This document shows, piece by piece, positions 45,015-53,866 of a stretch of 64,000 nt of DNA; the first letter of the stretch is position 1, and the number at the start of each line of letters is the position of its first letter. Both the position numbers and the translations under genes were made by a program. The notes below the pieces were generated by a model that did no database searches, was not told the origin of the DNA, and saw only the letters and a program-made list of their open reading frames with translations. The stretch comes from JANQIO01 sp965229625 (lineage in GTDB: Bacteria; Pseudomonadota; Gammaproteobacteria; Pseudomonadales; Halieaceae), in contig CBDDJJ010000002.1 of the NCBI GenBank assembly GCA_965229625.1, positions 248,001-312,000 of the forward strand. The letters run 5' to 3'.

Positions 45015-46435
45015 AGCAGACCAGCGAACATTTCCAGGATAGCGCCCGCGCGGCGCTGGCGCGAACCGATGCCCGCGAGCGCATGGATATCCTCGGCTTG
45101 TTCATGCCCGCCATGCGCGACGCCGCCGTGGCGGAAGTGGATTTCGAGGCCCTGCGAGAGCACGTCAAACGCGTCAAGGATCACACCCTCGACAACCTGG
45201 AATACTACCTGCGCCAGTTCGAAGAGCAGGTGGTGATGAACGGCGGCCATGTGCACTGGGCACGGGACTCGGCTGAGCTGAACGCCACGGTGCTGGAGAT
45301 CTGCCGCGCCGCCGAGGCGCGCCGGGTTGGCAAGGGCAAATCCATGATCACCGAGGAGACCGGCCTTACCGAGCACCTCGAGAAAGCCGGCCTGCATGTC
45401 ACCGAAACCGATCTCGGCGAGTACATCGTGCAGATTGCCGGCGAACCGCCCAGCCATATCGTCGGCCCGGCCTTCCACAAGTCGGAGCAGGAAATCCGCC
45501 AGCTGTTCCTCGACCAGCACAAGCTGGGCCGGCGCCAGCTGGAAGACCCACCCGCCATGGTGGCGGAAGCCCGCGAGGTGCTGCGGGAACGTTTTCTGAC
45601 GGCAGACGTCGGCATCATCGGCAGCAATGCGCTGATTGCGGAAACCGGCCAGACCATGCTGGTGACCAACGAGGGCAACGGCGATCTGGTGTCGACCTTG
45701 CCGAAAGTGCACATTGTCTGCGCCTCCATCGAAAAGCTGATGCCGCGCCCGGAAGACGCCCTGGCCCAGATTCGCCTGCTGGCCCGTTCCGCTATCGGCA
45801 CCGCCATTACCGCCTACACCAGTTTCTATTCCGGCCCGAAACGCGCAGAAGACCTGGACGGCCCCGAGCAGTACCACGTCATCCTGCTGGACAACCGCCG
45901 CACCGAGATTCTCGGCAGCAACTACCAGGACATGCTGGCCTGTATGCGTTGTGGCGCCTGCCTGACCCACTGTCCGGTGTATATCGGGGCCGGCGGCCAC
46001 GCCTATGGTTGGGTTTACCCGGGGCCGATGGGCTCGGTGCTGACCCCGCTGCTGACCAGCCTGGAGCAGGCCAGCGAACTGCCCAATGCCTGTACCAGCT
46101 GCGGGCGCTGTGCCGAAGTGTGCCCGGCGAGTATTCCCCTGCCGGACCTGCTGCGCGACCTGCGCGCCGACGAAAACCAGGCCAGGATCACACCGGCGCG
46201 CTGGCGCTGGGGGATGAAACTGCACGGCTGGCTGGCGCGCGTCCCCGGCCTTTACCAGGTCATTACGGGCGTCGCCATTGCGGTGCTCAGCCGCCTGGGC
46301 CGCCGGCGCGGCAGCTTCCGCAGCCTGCCGATGGCGGGCGGCTGGACCCAGGTGCGAGATTTCCCGACACCGCAGGGCGACAGCTTCATGCGCCAGTGGA
46401 AGCGCAGGAAAAGGCGGGCACGCAGCAATGGCTGA
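45011..46435 (+). CDS. lutB: Lactate utilization protein B (Fe-S subunit)
   Basis: LutB/LldF-type protein (474 residues). The N-terminal LUD domain contains KGKSMITEETGL and GDLVSTLPKVHI. Two 4Fe-4S motifs follow: CMRCGACLTHCPVY and CTSCGRCAEVCPASIPLPDLL. It transfers electrons from lactate oxidation toward the respiratory chain. The order lutA-lutB-lutC is canonical. Confidence 0.95.
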   Translation: MKQTSEHFQDSARAALARTDARERMDILGLFMPAMRDAAVAEVDFEALREHVKRVKDHTLDNLEYYLRQFEEQVVMNGGHVHWARDSAELNATVLEICRAAEARRVGKGKSMITEETGLTEHLEKAGLHVTETDLGEYIVQIAGEPPSHIVGPAFHKSEQEIRQLFLDQHKLGRRQLEDPPAMVAEAREVLRERFLTADVGIIGSNALIAETGQTMLVTNEGNGDLVSTLPKVHIVCASIEKLMPRPEDALAQIRLLARSAIGTAITAYTSFYSGPKRAEDLDGPEQYHVILLDNRRTEILGSNYQDMLACMRCGACLTHCPVYIGAGGHAYGWVYPGPMGSVLTPLLTSLEQASELPNACTSCGRCAEVCPASIPLPDLLRDLRADENQARITPARWRWGMKLHGWLARVPGLYQVITGVAIAVLSRLGRRRGSFRSLPMAGGWTQVRDFPTPQGDSFMRQWKRRKRRARSNG

Positions 46436-47132
46436 CGGCAGCGGCGGCATTCTCGAGTCGGTGCGGCGTCGGCAGTACAGCGACGCCAATGCCGACCGCA
46501 TCGCCGAAGACCTGGCAGCCCTGGGGCGGGCGCCGGTCGCGCCGCTGGACGAAGAGGACATGCTGGAGCACTTCCTCAAGCGCCTGCAGGTCAACAAGGT
46601 GGACCTGGAAGTCGCCGCCAGTAAACCGGAAGCGGTAAAACGCATCGCGCGCTTCATTTACGGGGAATACAACAGCTACCGGGCGGTGGCCGGCAATGAT
46701 CGCCGGCTGGCCGCCCTGCCCTGGCGTGACGGCGGCGTGCTGGTGCGGTTTGGCGCCGCCGCCGCGGAAGACCCGGTCAGCATCAGCTATGCGCGCTTCG
46801 GGATCGCCGAGACCGGCTCACTGGTGTTGTACTGCAACCGCGATAACCCGGCCGCCAACAACTGGGTGACCCGGGACCATATCGTGATCCTGGAATCCCG
46901 TGACCTGGTGGCCAGCCTGGAGGATGCCTGGACCGGCATCCGCGCCGACACTGACAGCCAGGGCCTGCCGCGTGGCATCACATTTGTTTCAGGCCCTTCG
47001 AGTACCGGCGATATCGTCGGCCACCTGGTAAAGGGCGCCCACGGTCCGCTGCGGCTGCGGGTGATTTACCTGGGCCATGTGCCGGAGGAGCTGCTGGCTC
47101 GCACCGGCTTCGATCCCCTGCCGATGCCGTGA
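46428..47132 (+). CDS. lutC: Lactate utilization protein C
   Basis: LutC/LldG-type LUD-domain protein (234 residues). ISYARFGIAETGSLVL and ITFVSGPSSTGDIVGHLVKGAHGP with a C-terminal RVIYLG are LUD hallmarks. ATG 46428 is used: it overlaps lutB by 8 nt, and the longer frame (from 46278) overlaps lutB without homologous character. No lactate permease is adjacent. Confidence 0.93.
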   Translation: MADGSGGILESVRRRQYSDANADRIAEDLAALGRAPVAPLDEEDMLEHFLKRLQVNKVDLEVAASKPEAVKRIARFIYGEYNSYRAVAGNDRRLAALPWRDGGVLVRFGAAAAEDPVSISYARFGIAETGSLVLYCNRDNPAANNWVTRDHIVILESRDLVASLEDAWTGIRADTDSQGLPRGITFVSGPSSTGDIVGHLVKGAHGPLRLRVIYLGHVPEELLARTGFDPLPMP

Positions 47133-47177
47133 CTGCTCACCGCTGTCATCCCACGGCACTTGTCATCCGCGCGCGAA

Positions 47178-47255
47178 CCGTCATTCCCACGAAGGTGGGA
47201 ATCCAGTTTCTTGAGCAGTCAAACACTAGGTCCCCGCCTAAGCGGGGGTGACGAG
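47178..47255. repeat. Compound hairpin element between lutC and the DLH gene
   Basis: Two adjacent stems: ATTCCCAC-GAAG-GTGGGAAT (47183-47202) and CCCCGC-CTAA-GCGGGG (47232-47247). The outer ends, CGTCATTCCC at 47179-47188 and GGGGGTGACG near 47244-47253, are near-complementary, so the whole can fold as one nested unit. It resembles the dispersed GTCATTCCC...GGGAATCC repeats found in many proteobacterial genomes. It lies between convergent genes and may act as a terminator. Confidence 0.7.
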
Positions 47256-47298
47256 TTCCGCGGGAACGGACGGCGCTTGCAAGGAAATCTGGCCGCGC

Positions 47299-48024
47299 CT
47301 AGTCCGCGGTAAACAGTTCCTCAAGGAAATTGGCCAGCGACTGCCAGGAACGGCGGTCGGCGGCCTCGTGGTAGACCGTGCCGAAATCCGGGTCGTTGGC
47401 ATCGGGGTTCGTGAATGCATGCAGCGCGCCGCCGTGGCCGTGCAACTGCCAGTCGGCGCCAGCGGCGTCCATTTCCTCGGCAAAGGCCACCACCTGCTCC
47501 GGCGGCACCATGGGATCGGACCAGCCGTGCTCCACCAGCACCCTGGCGCGTATGGCGTTGCCGGTGGCTTTTTCCGGCGGGCTAAGCAGTCCGTGGAAGC
47601 TGCAGACACCCGCCAGCGGCAAGTCGGCCCGGGCCATATCCAGCACACACAGTCCACCGAAACAGTAGCCGATGGCTGCCATGCGCCGGGCATCGATTTC
47701 CGGCTGGCCCTGGGCCACCTCGACGATGGCGCCCTGGCGCCGGTGCAACAGGTCGCGATCATTGGTGAAACGGTTCATCAGCTCGAAGGCCTGCTCGGTG
47801 GTCTCGGCGATAACGCCCTTGCCAAACAGGTCCAGGGCGAAGCCCACATAGCCCAGCTTGGCCAGCTCAATGGCACGGCCGCACTCAAATTCCTCCCGGC
47901 CGCGAAAGGCATGTGAGACCAGTACGGCAGGCTTGGGCTCGGACTGCATCTCGTCCCAGGCCATGAAAGCCTCCAGCACTTCTCCCTCGTGCGTGTATTC
48001 CACCAGCCGGGTTTGAATAGCCAT
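47299..48024 (-). CDS. Dienelactone hydrolase family protein
   Basis: Alpha/beta hydrolase of the dienelactone hydrolase family (241 residues). The catalytic triad is visible: Cys121 in GYCFGG, Asp170 in GWSDPMVP and His202 in GGALHAFTNP. GGAGT lies 7 nt before ATG 48024, while the frame is open far upstream without family character. Family members act in chloroaromatic degradation or on unknown esters; no ring-cleavage genes are nearby. Divergent from the LLM oxidoreductase. Confidence 0.9.
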   Translation of the reverse strand: MAIQTRLVEYTHEGEVLEAFMAWDEMQSEPKPAVLVSHAFRGREEFECGRAIELAKLGYVGFALDLFGKGVIAETTEQAFELMNRFTNDRDLLHRRQGAIVEVAQGQPEIDARRMAAIGYCFGGLCVLDMARADLPLAGVCSFHGLLSPPEKATGNAIRARVLVEHGWSDPMVPPEQVVAFAEEMDAAGADWQLHGHGGALHAFTNPDANDPDFGTVYHEAADRRSWQSLANFLEELFTAD

Positions 48025-48105
48025 ATCGATACTCCATGCGTGTCCTTGTGGGGTCCGGGTATCTTCCGTATGTTTTGGGACGCTTGCAACGGATATGGAG
48101 GAATT

Positions 48106-48969
48106 ATGCACCTGGCTTTCAGCTCCATGAACACCCTGGCCGACCCACCGCCCGCGGAGTTGGCTCAGGCCCTGGAGCAGCGTGGCTTCGAATCCCTCTG
48201 GTACGGTGAGCACAGCCATATCCCCTGCTCGCGCAAGACGCCCTACCCGCCGGGCGGTGATCTGCCGGCACCCTACAGCAAGATGATGGACCCCTACGTC
48301 TCGCTGATGGCCGCGGCCGCCGCCACCACCACCCTGAAGCTCGGTACCGGTATTGCCCTGCTGATGGAGCGCGACCTCTTCTCCCAGGCCAAGACCATCG
48401 CCACCCTGGACCGGCTCTCCGGCGGCCGGGTGATCATCGGCACCGGGGTGGGCTGGAACGAGGAAGAGTTCAGCAATATCAGCCCGTACCCTTTTGACAA
48501 GCGCTACGCCGTATTGCGCGAGACCGTGGCCGCGACTCGCGCCCTTTGGACGGAGGAGCAGGCGGCCTACCGGGGCGAGTACGTCAATTTCGACCCGGTC
48601 TGGGCCGATCCCAAACCCCTGCAGGCCGGCGGGCCGAGAATCTATATGGGGGCCATGGGGCCGCTGGGCATCAAACACGCGGCGCAATGGGCCGACGGCT
48701 GGTACCCGGTGGACATTGGCCTGCCGGATGCCGCACAGGCCGTGACCGATTTCAGGAAACTGGTGGCAGACTGTGGCCGCGACCCTGAACAGGTAGCAAT
48801 TAACATCCAGATTATGGACACTTCAGACCTCGACAAGCTCAAACTATACCGGGACCTGGGCGTAGAGCGCGCCACAGTCGGTGTGGCGGTGGATATGTGG
48901 GACAAGCCCGACCAGGTGATGCCCATGATCGACCGCTTCGCCAGGCTGATCCCGGAGTTGAAAGTCTAA
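48106..48969 (+). CDS. LLM class F420-dependent-type oxidoreductase
   Basis: Luciferase-like monooxygenase family protein (287 residues) with the TIM-barrel motifs of the Rv2161c-like F420-type group: GFESLWYGEHSHIP, LGTGIALLMERDLFSQAKTIATLDRLSGGR and GTGVGWNEEEF, plus IYMGAMGPLGIKHAAQWADGW. GGAGG is 4 nt before ATG 48106. Whether the cofactor is F420 or FMN cannot be decided from sequence. Substrate unknown. Confidence 0.86.
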   Translation: MHLAFSSMNTLADPPPAELAQALEQRGFESLWYGEHSHIPCSRKTPYPPGGDLPAPYSKMMDPYVSLMAAAAATTTLKLGTGIALLMERDLFSQAKTIATLDRLSGGRVIIGTGVGWNEEEFSNISPYPFDKRYAVLRETVAATRALWTEEQAAYRGEYVNFDPVWADPKPLQAGGPRIYMGAMGPLGIKHAAQWADGWYPVDIGLPDAAQAVTDFRKLVADCGRDPEQVAINIQIMDTSDLDKLKLYRDLGVERATVGVAVDMWDKPDQVMPMIDRFARLIPELKV

Positions 48970-48980
48970 AACACGAGGAC

Positions 48981-49550
48981 ATGACAATGACCCGACTGCT
49001 CAGCACCCTCTTTTGCGCCCTGCTGCTCGCACAACCCGCGCTGGCGGACAAGAATGACAAGAAACGCGCCGAGATCGACGAGGAAGCGAAGGCTACTCTG
49101 GAGCGGCTGTACGAGGAGCAACCCGAAACCCGGGAGATGATTCGCAAATCTGAGGGTTACGGAGTTTTTTCCAACATTGGCGTCAATGTGATCTTCCTGT
49201 CTGGCGGTGGCGGTAACGGCGTGGTCGTAGATAACAAGTCCGGCGGTCGCACGTATATGAATATGGGCTCTGCTGGAATCGGCATCGGTCTGGGCGTCAA
49301 GGATTTCCGCGGTGTGTTCATCTTCCACAGCCGCAAGGCCCTGGATAACTTCGTGGAACACGGCTGGGATTTCTCAGGCCAGGCCGACGCCGCCGCCAAG
49401 AGCAGTGACAAAGGCGGCGAAGGCAGTGTGGCCGCCACCGTGGTCAATGGTGCCTCGATCTACCAGCTCACCGAAAACGGACTGGCCTTGCAGGCCACCC
49501 TGCAGGGCACCAAGTACTGGAAGAGCAAGAAGCTCAATACCTACGAATAA
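48981..49550 (+). CDS. Exported SYLF-domain (YSC84-like) lipid-binding protein
   Basis: 189 residues with a signal peptide ending PALADK, then a SYLF domain as in yeast Ysc84 and bacterial lipid-binding proteins: KSEGYGVFSNIGVNVIF, GGGGNGVVVDN, MGSAGIGIGLGVKDFRGVFIF. Predicted periplasmic. ATG 48987 is an alternative start that gives better spacing (8 nt) to GAGG at 48975-48978. It follows the LLM gene by 11 nt, so the two may be co-transcribed. Confidence 0.85.
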   Translation: MTMTRLLSTLFCALLLAQPALADKNDKKRAEIDEEAKATLERLYEEQPETREMIRKSEGYGVFSNIGVNVIFLSGGGGNGVVVDNKSGGRTYMNMGSAGIGIGLGVKDFRGVFIFHSRKALDNFVEHGWDFSGQADAAAKSSDKGGEGSVAATVVNGASIYQLTENGLALQATLQGTKYWKSKKLNTYE

Positions 49551-49556
49551 CGGTGC

Positions 49557-49582
49557 GGGGCTCGGCGTTTGTCCGAGCCAAC
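49557..49582. terminator. Hairpin between convergent genes
   Basis: GGCTCGG (49559-49565), loop CGTTTGT, CCGAGCC (49573-49579), extended by GGGG/CCCC on the outside with a bulge. It lacks a long T-run, so its strength is uncertain, but it sits between the SYLF gene and the convergent FadL-like gene. Confidence 0.5.
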
Positions 49583-49587
49583 CCCTG

Positions 49588-50814
49588 TTACCAGCCTACC
49601 GCCACCGACAGGAACCAGATGTCGTAAGTGCTGTATTCGCCAACCAATCCGGCCACCGGCAGGGCATCATCCCCTTGAATGCGGGCGTCGCCGTAGTCGG
49701 CATAGACGAGACTGGTGCTGATCACCTTGCCATCATCACGTTGGTAGTCGGCACCAATGGCATAGCGCCACTGTTCATCGATCGGCATATCGGCACGATT
49801 GAACTCGTCCTCCACCGGGCTATCGTCGTAGGCAATGCCAGCCCTGAAGGTCCAGCGCTTGCTGTAGTTGTAATCGAAGCCCACAGCGTAGTGGTAGGTG
49901 TCTTCCCAGTTGCGCGGCAGGACGGCGCCGTTGCTTTCAGTGGAAAGGAATACCTCGTCCATCTCGCTCCAGTTGTCCCAGCCCCAGGACAGGTAGCCCG
50001 TCCAGCGGTCATTGATGACATGGCTGAGGCCTATGCGGGCCATCGTTGCCAGGGTTAATTCGGTGTTAATGCCCACGGAGCCAATAAAGGCGGTATCGAC
50101 ATTGCCGTCGTAGTCGAATTCATAGTTCGAGCTTATGCGACCGCCAAGATGGGTTCGGGGTGAGAACTCGTAGGCGAAACTACCGATCACCGCGACCTGA
50201 ACGTCGTCACCGTCGATTTCCGCCTTGCCTTCACCGGGCTGGGGACTGCCGGGAATTGCGGGGATTGCCACGTCCAGTTCAAGTTCCGAGTACATCACAG
50301 GCACCGACAGCCCCAGAGACAGCTTGTCTGTGACCTTGAAGCCCACCGACGGCACCACACCCAGCACCGCCATCGATACTTCCTGAGCCTGGAAGCGACC
50401 AGCCCAGTCATTGTCGTAATCGGCAGACAGCCCCGTCAAAACCAGGCCGCCGATGCCCCAGGAGATACGATCGTTGTAGGGCCGCGTGTAAAAAGCGCTG
50501 ATCGAAGGCAGCGGGTCGCCGGCGTCACCACCGTCGCCGTCGCCGTTCACGATACCGCTCTGCTCAATGTCGAACTCGAGGGTCGGCACCAGAACACCAC
50601 CGGCTATCATCACCTGGGAACCCTCGTGCCGAGTCATGGCGGCCGGGTTGAAAAACGCATCAGACGCGTTGCCGGTACCGGCAGCCTCGCCGGCTGCCGC
50701 CCGACCCATGGTGGGCTGATTGAATTCGCTGAGCCACAGGCCACCTGCAGTGGCCGGCATTGCCTGCATACCCGCCACGGCGATAGCGGTGGCAATCAGT
50801 TTACGCTTCATCAC
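49588..50814 (-). CDS. OmpP1/FadL family outer-membrane protein
   Basis: Outer-membrane beta-barrel of 408 residues, likely a channel for hydrophobic molecules such as fatty acids or hydrocarbons. The signal peptide ends MPATAGG; the N-terminal plug segment GLWLSEFNQPTMGRAAAGEA, then FFNPAAMTRHEGSQ, is characteristic of FadL. Repeated amphipathic strands follow and the protein ends in an aromatic (VGW), as barrels do. Confidence 0.9.
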   Translation of the reverse strand: MMKRKLIATAIAVAGMQAMPATAGGLWLSEFNQPTMGRAAAGEAAGTGNASDAFFNPAAMTRHEGSQVMIAGGVLVPTLEFDIEQSGIVNGDGDGGDAGDPLPSISAFYTRPYNDRISWGIGGLVLTGLSADYDNDWAGRFQAQEVSMAVLGVVPSVGFKVTDKLSLGLSVPVMYSELELDVAIPAIPGSPQPGEGKAEIDGDDVQVAVIGSFAYEFSPRTHLGGRISSNYEFDYDGNVDTAFIGSVGINTELTLATMARIGLSHVINDRWTGYLSWGWDNWSEMDEVFLSTESNGAVLPRNWEDTYHYAVGFDYNYSKRWTFRAGIAYDDSPVEDEFNRADMPIDEQWRYAIGADYQRDDGKVISTSLVYADYGDARIQGDDALPVAGLVGEYSTYDIWFLSVAVGW

Positions 50815-50950
50815 TTGTCACTCCAGATCGTATTGTTATCTGGAAATCATACCGCCCCACTGATCCGGATCGCTATCAAAAAACCGCCAATCTTCAAGAC
50901 AATAATTAGCACCACTGGCACACGAAGTCCCTGTGGATCGCGGGCCACAG

Positions 50951-50981
50951 AAACAAAAGACCCCGCCACAAGGGCGGGGCC
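50951..50981 (-). terminator. Intrinsic terminator downstream of the nuclease gene
   Basis: On the minus strand GCCCCGCC, loop CTTGT, GGCGGGG, then TCTTTTGTTTC. This gives a GC-rich stem (50961-50979) with a T-rich tail, located about 70 nt after the stop of the ExeM-like gene. Confidence 0.8.
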
Positions 50982-51052
50982 AAGGGGAAGGACACGGGGG
51001 TTTTCGCTACCAGTGAGACCGGGTACGACTAGCCGGCAGGACGAATCGGCCC

Positions 51053-53554
51053 TTATTCGTCCTCATCTTCATCATCATCGCGATCTTCGTCATCGTCCTC
51101 GTCGTCATCTTCGTCTTTATCCTTGTCATCGTCCCTGTCTTTTTTGCCTTTTCCGTCATTGTCATCTTCTCTCTCGACCCTGACGGAGACCAGGACCGGA
51201 TCGTGATCACTGGCACGCTGGCTGGTCTCGGCAAACTCGACATTGACATGGACGATGTCCACCCTGAAGCGATCATCCAGCGCATCGCTGAGCAGGATAT
51301 GATCCAGGGACTGGGAGTTACCCTGGAAAATGAAGGTGTAGCGTTCTTTTTTCCTGACCCTGTCGGTCGTATTGGTGAGTCTCGCGCCAAGGATGTCCTG
51401 CACCGGGGAGACAAACTCAAACTCGTTGAAGTCACCCAGTACCACCACGCTGGCATCGTCATCTTCATCAAGGACCGCATCGACGTATTCAGCCACCGCG
51501 GTAGCCTGGCGCTGGCGTTCATCCAGGGAACCGTTGACAGTCAGGTCTTCCTGGCGCTGGTCAAAGGGCTGTTCGATGCCGAGTATGGGCGCGCTGCCGC
51601 CCTTCGAGGACAGGTGGTTGTTGACCACCGTGACCTCGGTACCGTTGAAGTTGAACACCCCGGCCAGCGGGATCCGACTGCCTTCAAAGGGGTTGTCACG
51701 CGGCGTGGGGTCGCCGAAATCAAACAGCGGCTCCACATCACCGACGATGGTAACCCGTTCCGGATTGAACAGGAAAGCCACGCGAATATTGCCACCAGGC
51801 TGCCCGCCCACGACGTTGTCTGCGAGATTCGGCGTGTCGCGGAAATCGTACACCGGACCGCCGGCACCAACAATCGCGTCCACCAGCATCTGCAGCGTCA
51901 TGTCGGCCTTGGTCTCACCATCGTCGTCAGAGCCGCTGTTGTCCTGAATCTCCTGCAGGCCGACGATGTCCGGACTGCCCAGGTTATTGACGATCTGCGA
52001 GGCGATGGTATCGAAGCGGCCATTGGCCACATCTGTGTCACCGTCGCTGTCATTGGGATCGAGGTTCAGAACATTGTAGGTAGCTACCGTCAGCCGTCTG
52101 CGACGAGGCTTGATGCGGGTGACTTCCGGCACGAGGGTGGACGCCACGACGTTGTCGCTATTGAACGCCGTGGGGTACACCTCGAAGTTGCCAAACCCAT
52201 AGCCGAGCACGCCGGTGACGTCGCCAAGGCTGGCGCCTACATCCACCTGTGGGAAATCAAAATTGAAGATGCCCGAATCCTCATCGATCTGGATTTTCTC
52301 GGGGTTGAAGTCCCTGGGCGAGATGTTGAGCGTGCCGCGCTTGCTGATACCGCTGGCAAATTCGCCGTCATCACCCACGGTGAAGATCTCGCCAAAGCGG
52401 TTGGTATTGGAAATCGCGATGGCATCCGGCACGGTGACGCGCATGGCCTCCAGCGACTCAAAGAAGTCTATGCCATCCCGTTCCGGCTGGAAGCGCGTGA
52501 ACGCATCGTTGTCGATGTTTCGGCGGGGAGGAATTCGGCCGGCTTCGCCAAGCACGACCGGGGTTGGCAGAGGCACGTTTGTATCGAGGGTATTCAGTAC
52601 CGAAACGGCGGAAATCTGGGTAGTGGAGAGATTGCGCGTGGAAACACCACCGGGCGTGAATTCGGACACGGTGCCACGTACTTCCACCAGGTCTCCCACC
52701 GATGGCCGTCCGCCGCCAAACACCACAATGGCATCGGAGGTGGCGATATTGTCGTCGCCTGCCAGGTCCTGGATGTAGAAGCTGGAACTGTCTACCGCCG
52801 TCACCACACCTTCGGTTCGCACTTCCTCACCCAACAGGGGCGAGGTGTGGGCTTCACCCTGGATTTCCATGATCGGGGTGAAATCGATCGGTTCGAGGGT
52901 CGGCGCATCGCCAGAGCCCTGGGGCGTCCCGGTCAACTGGAAATCGTTGAAGTCCTGGAACTGCGCGAGGTTGCCGTCAGTGGTCTCGGCATCACGCAGG
53001 AAGCCGGCAGGCAGGAAGGAGCCGTCGGGACCCACCGTGGGAATGCTCGGCATTATCGCGGTACCGGCACGGTTGGCCGCATCGTTCGAACCATCGCGAC
53101 TGCCATCAGTAACAAATATCGCCTCGACCAGGTTGCCGTCGTCGTCTTCCAGTACCAGCGTGTAGGAGCTGTTCTCAATAGCGTTGGCCGGCAGCGCGAA
53201 GTCCACCTCGGGATCCGTCAGGCCATAGCTGGTCCTGGCAAGGTCGTTGGCAAACAGGTAGTAGCCGCCGGCGTTGATGAAAGTACCGTTGGGAATCACA
53301 TAGGGGCTGGCGCCGTCGGTCGAGCCGAAGTTGGAGGCGGTCTGGTCACCGCTTTCATAAAGCACAAGCTGCCAGCCACCGATATCTATGGCAGTGCTGC
53401 CGGTGTTGTAGAGCTCGATAAACTCGCTGTCCGGGCCGGTGGTGCTGCCCAGTACCTCGTTGACAACCACCTGGGCTGACGCGGATCCTGCCTGTAGCAA
53501 GCCGAAAATCGGCAGCAGGCCGCCCGCGAGCAAGGTTTTCTTTGTTTCAAGCAT
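51053..53554 (-). CDS. ExeM/NucH-type extracellular endonuclease
   Basis: Secreted nuclease of 833 residues. In order: signal peptide (ends SASAQ), a lamin-tail-like domain (about 27-190; VVNEVLGSTTGPDSEFIELYNTG), an OB-fold region as in the extracellular DNases ExeM and Xds (about 225-460), and an endonuclease/exonuclease/phosphatase domain (about 470-790) with VGLQEIQDN, NNHLSSKGG, VVLGDFNEF, LDHILLS and SDHDPV. The last 40 residues are nearly all Asp/Glu with a few Lys/Arg. Vibrio and Shewanella relatives leave the cell by type II secretion, and a full T2SS lies in this window. ATG 53554 gives a clean signal peptide with GGAG upstream; the frame itself extends to 53599. Confidence 0.92.
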   Translation of the reverse strand: MLETKKTLLAGGLLPIFGLLQAGSASAQVVVNEVLGSTTGPDSEFIELYNTGSTAIDIGGWQLVLYESGDQTASNFGSTDGASPYVIPNGTFINAGGYYLFANDLARTSYGLTDPEVDFALPANAIENSSYTLVLEDDDGNLVEAIFVTDGSRDGSNDAANRAGTAIMPSIPTVGPDGSFLPAGFLRDAETTDGNLAQFQDFNDFQLTGTPQGSGDAPTLEPIDFTPIMEIQGEAHTSPLLGEEVRTEGVVTAVDSSSFYIQDLAGDDNIATSDAIVVFGGGRPSVGDLVEVRGTVSEFTPGGVSTRNLSTTQISAVSVLNTLDTNVPLPTPVVLGEAGRIPPRRNIDNDAFTRFQPERDGIDFFESLEAMRVTVPDAIAISNTNRFGEIFTVGDDGEFASGISKRGTLNISPRDFNPEKIQIDEDSGIFNFDFPQVDVGASLGDVTGVLGYGFGNFEVYPTAFNSDNVVASTLVPEVTRIKPRRRRLTVATYNVLNLDPNDSDGDTDVANGRFDTIASQIVNNLGSPDIVGLQEIQDNSGSDDDGETKADMTLQMLVDAIVGAGGPVYDFRDTPNLADNVVGGQPGGNIRVAFLFNPERVTIVGDVEPLFDFGDPTPRDNPFEGSRIPLAGVFNFNGTEVTVVNNHLSSKGGSAPILGIEQPFDQRQEDLTVNGSLDERQRQATAVAEYVDAVLDEDDDASVVVLGDFNEFEFVSPVQDILGARLTNTTDRVRKKERYTFIFQGNSQSLDHILLSDALDDRFRVDIVHVNVEFAETSQRASDHDPVLVSVRVEREDDNDGKGKKDRDDDKDKDEDDDEDDDEDRDDDEDEDE

Positions 53555-53866
53555 TGCAGTGCACTCCAGTGAGCGTTCTTGGTGTGGGAACCCGTCCACC
53601 TTAAGAAGAGTGCTTTACCCCGCCATGATGGCGAAGAGACGTACAGATGAAAGCTTTGCTACAGGCATGTTGCCCGCCACCGGACCCAGGTCGCAGGATT
53701 GCGCTTCTTGAACCGATTGTTACGCCCGGACGAAAGCTGCTGCCGGTCGCACGGGGCGCTGCCAGGGACATCCCCCGAGTGCTGGCAAGGCGCGAGCGAA
53801 AGTCACCCTGCGCCTGCTATAGTCCAATCACTGCCCGCTAGCACAATGAAATAATCGGAGAATCAC
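53555..53866. other. Intergenic region between divergent nuclease and SDR genes
   Basis: 312 bases without a credible gene. It should contain two divergent promoters. For the SDR gene TATAGT (53818-53823) is a possible -10, with CGGAG just before the ATG as ribosome-binding site. No clear -10 is visible for the nuclease gene. A short plus-strand frame (53647-53841) lacks family character. Confidence 0.5.

Noticed and set aside
51203..53479. Long open plus-strand frame (758 residues) opposite the nuclease gene
   Set aside because: It is exactly antisense to a gene with clear domains, its composition is rich in His/Arg/Gly/Val without any motif, and such shadow frames are common in GC-rich DNA.
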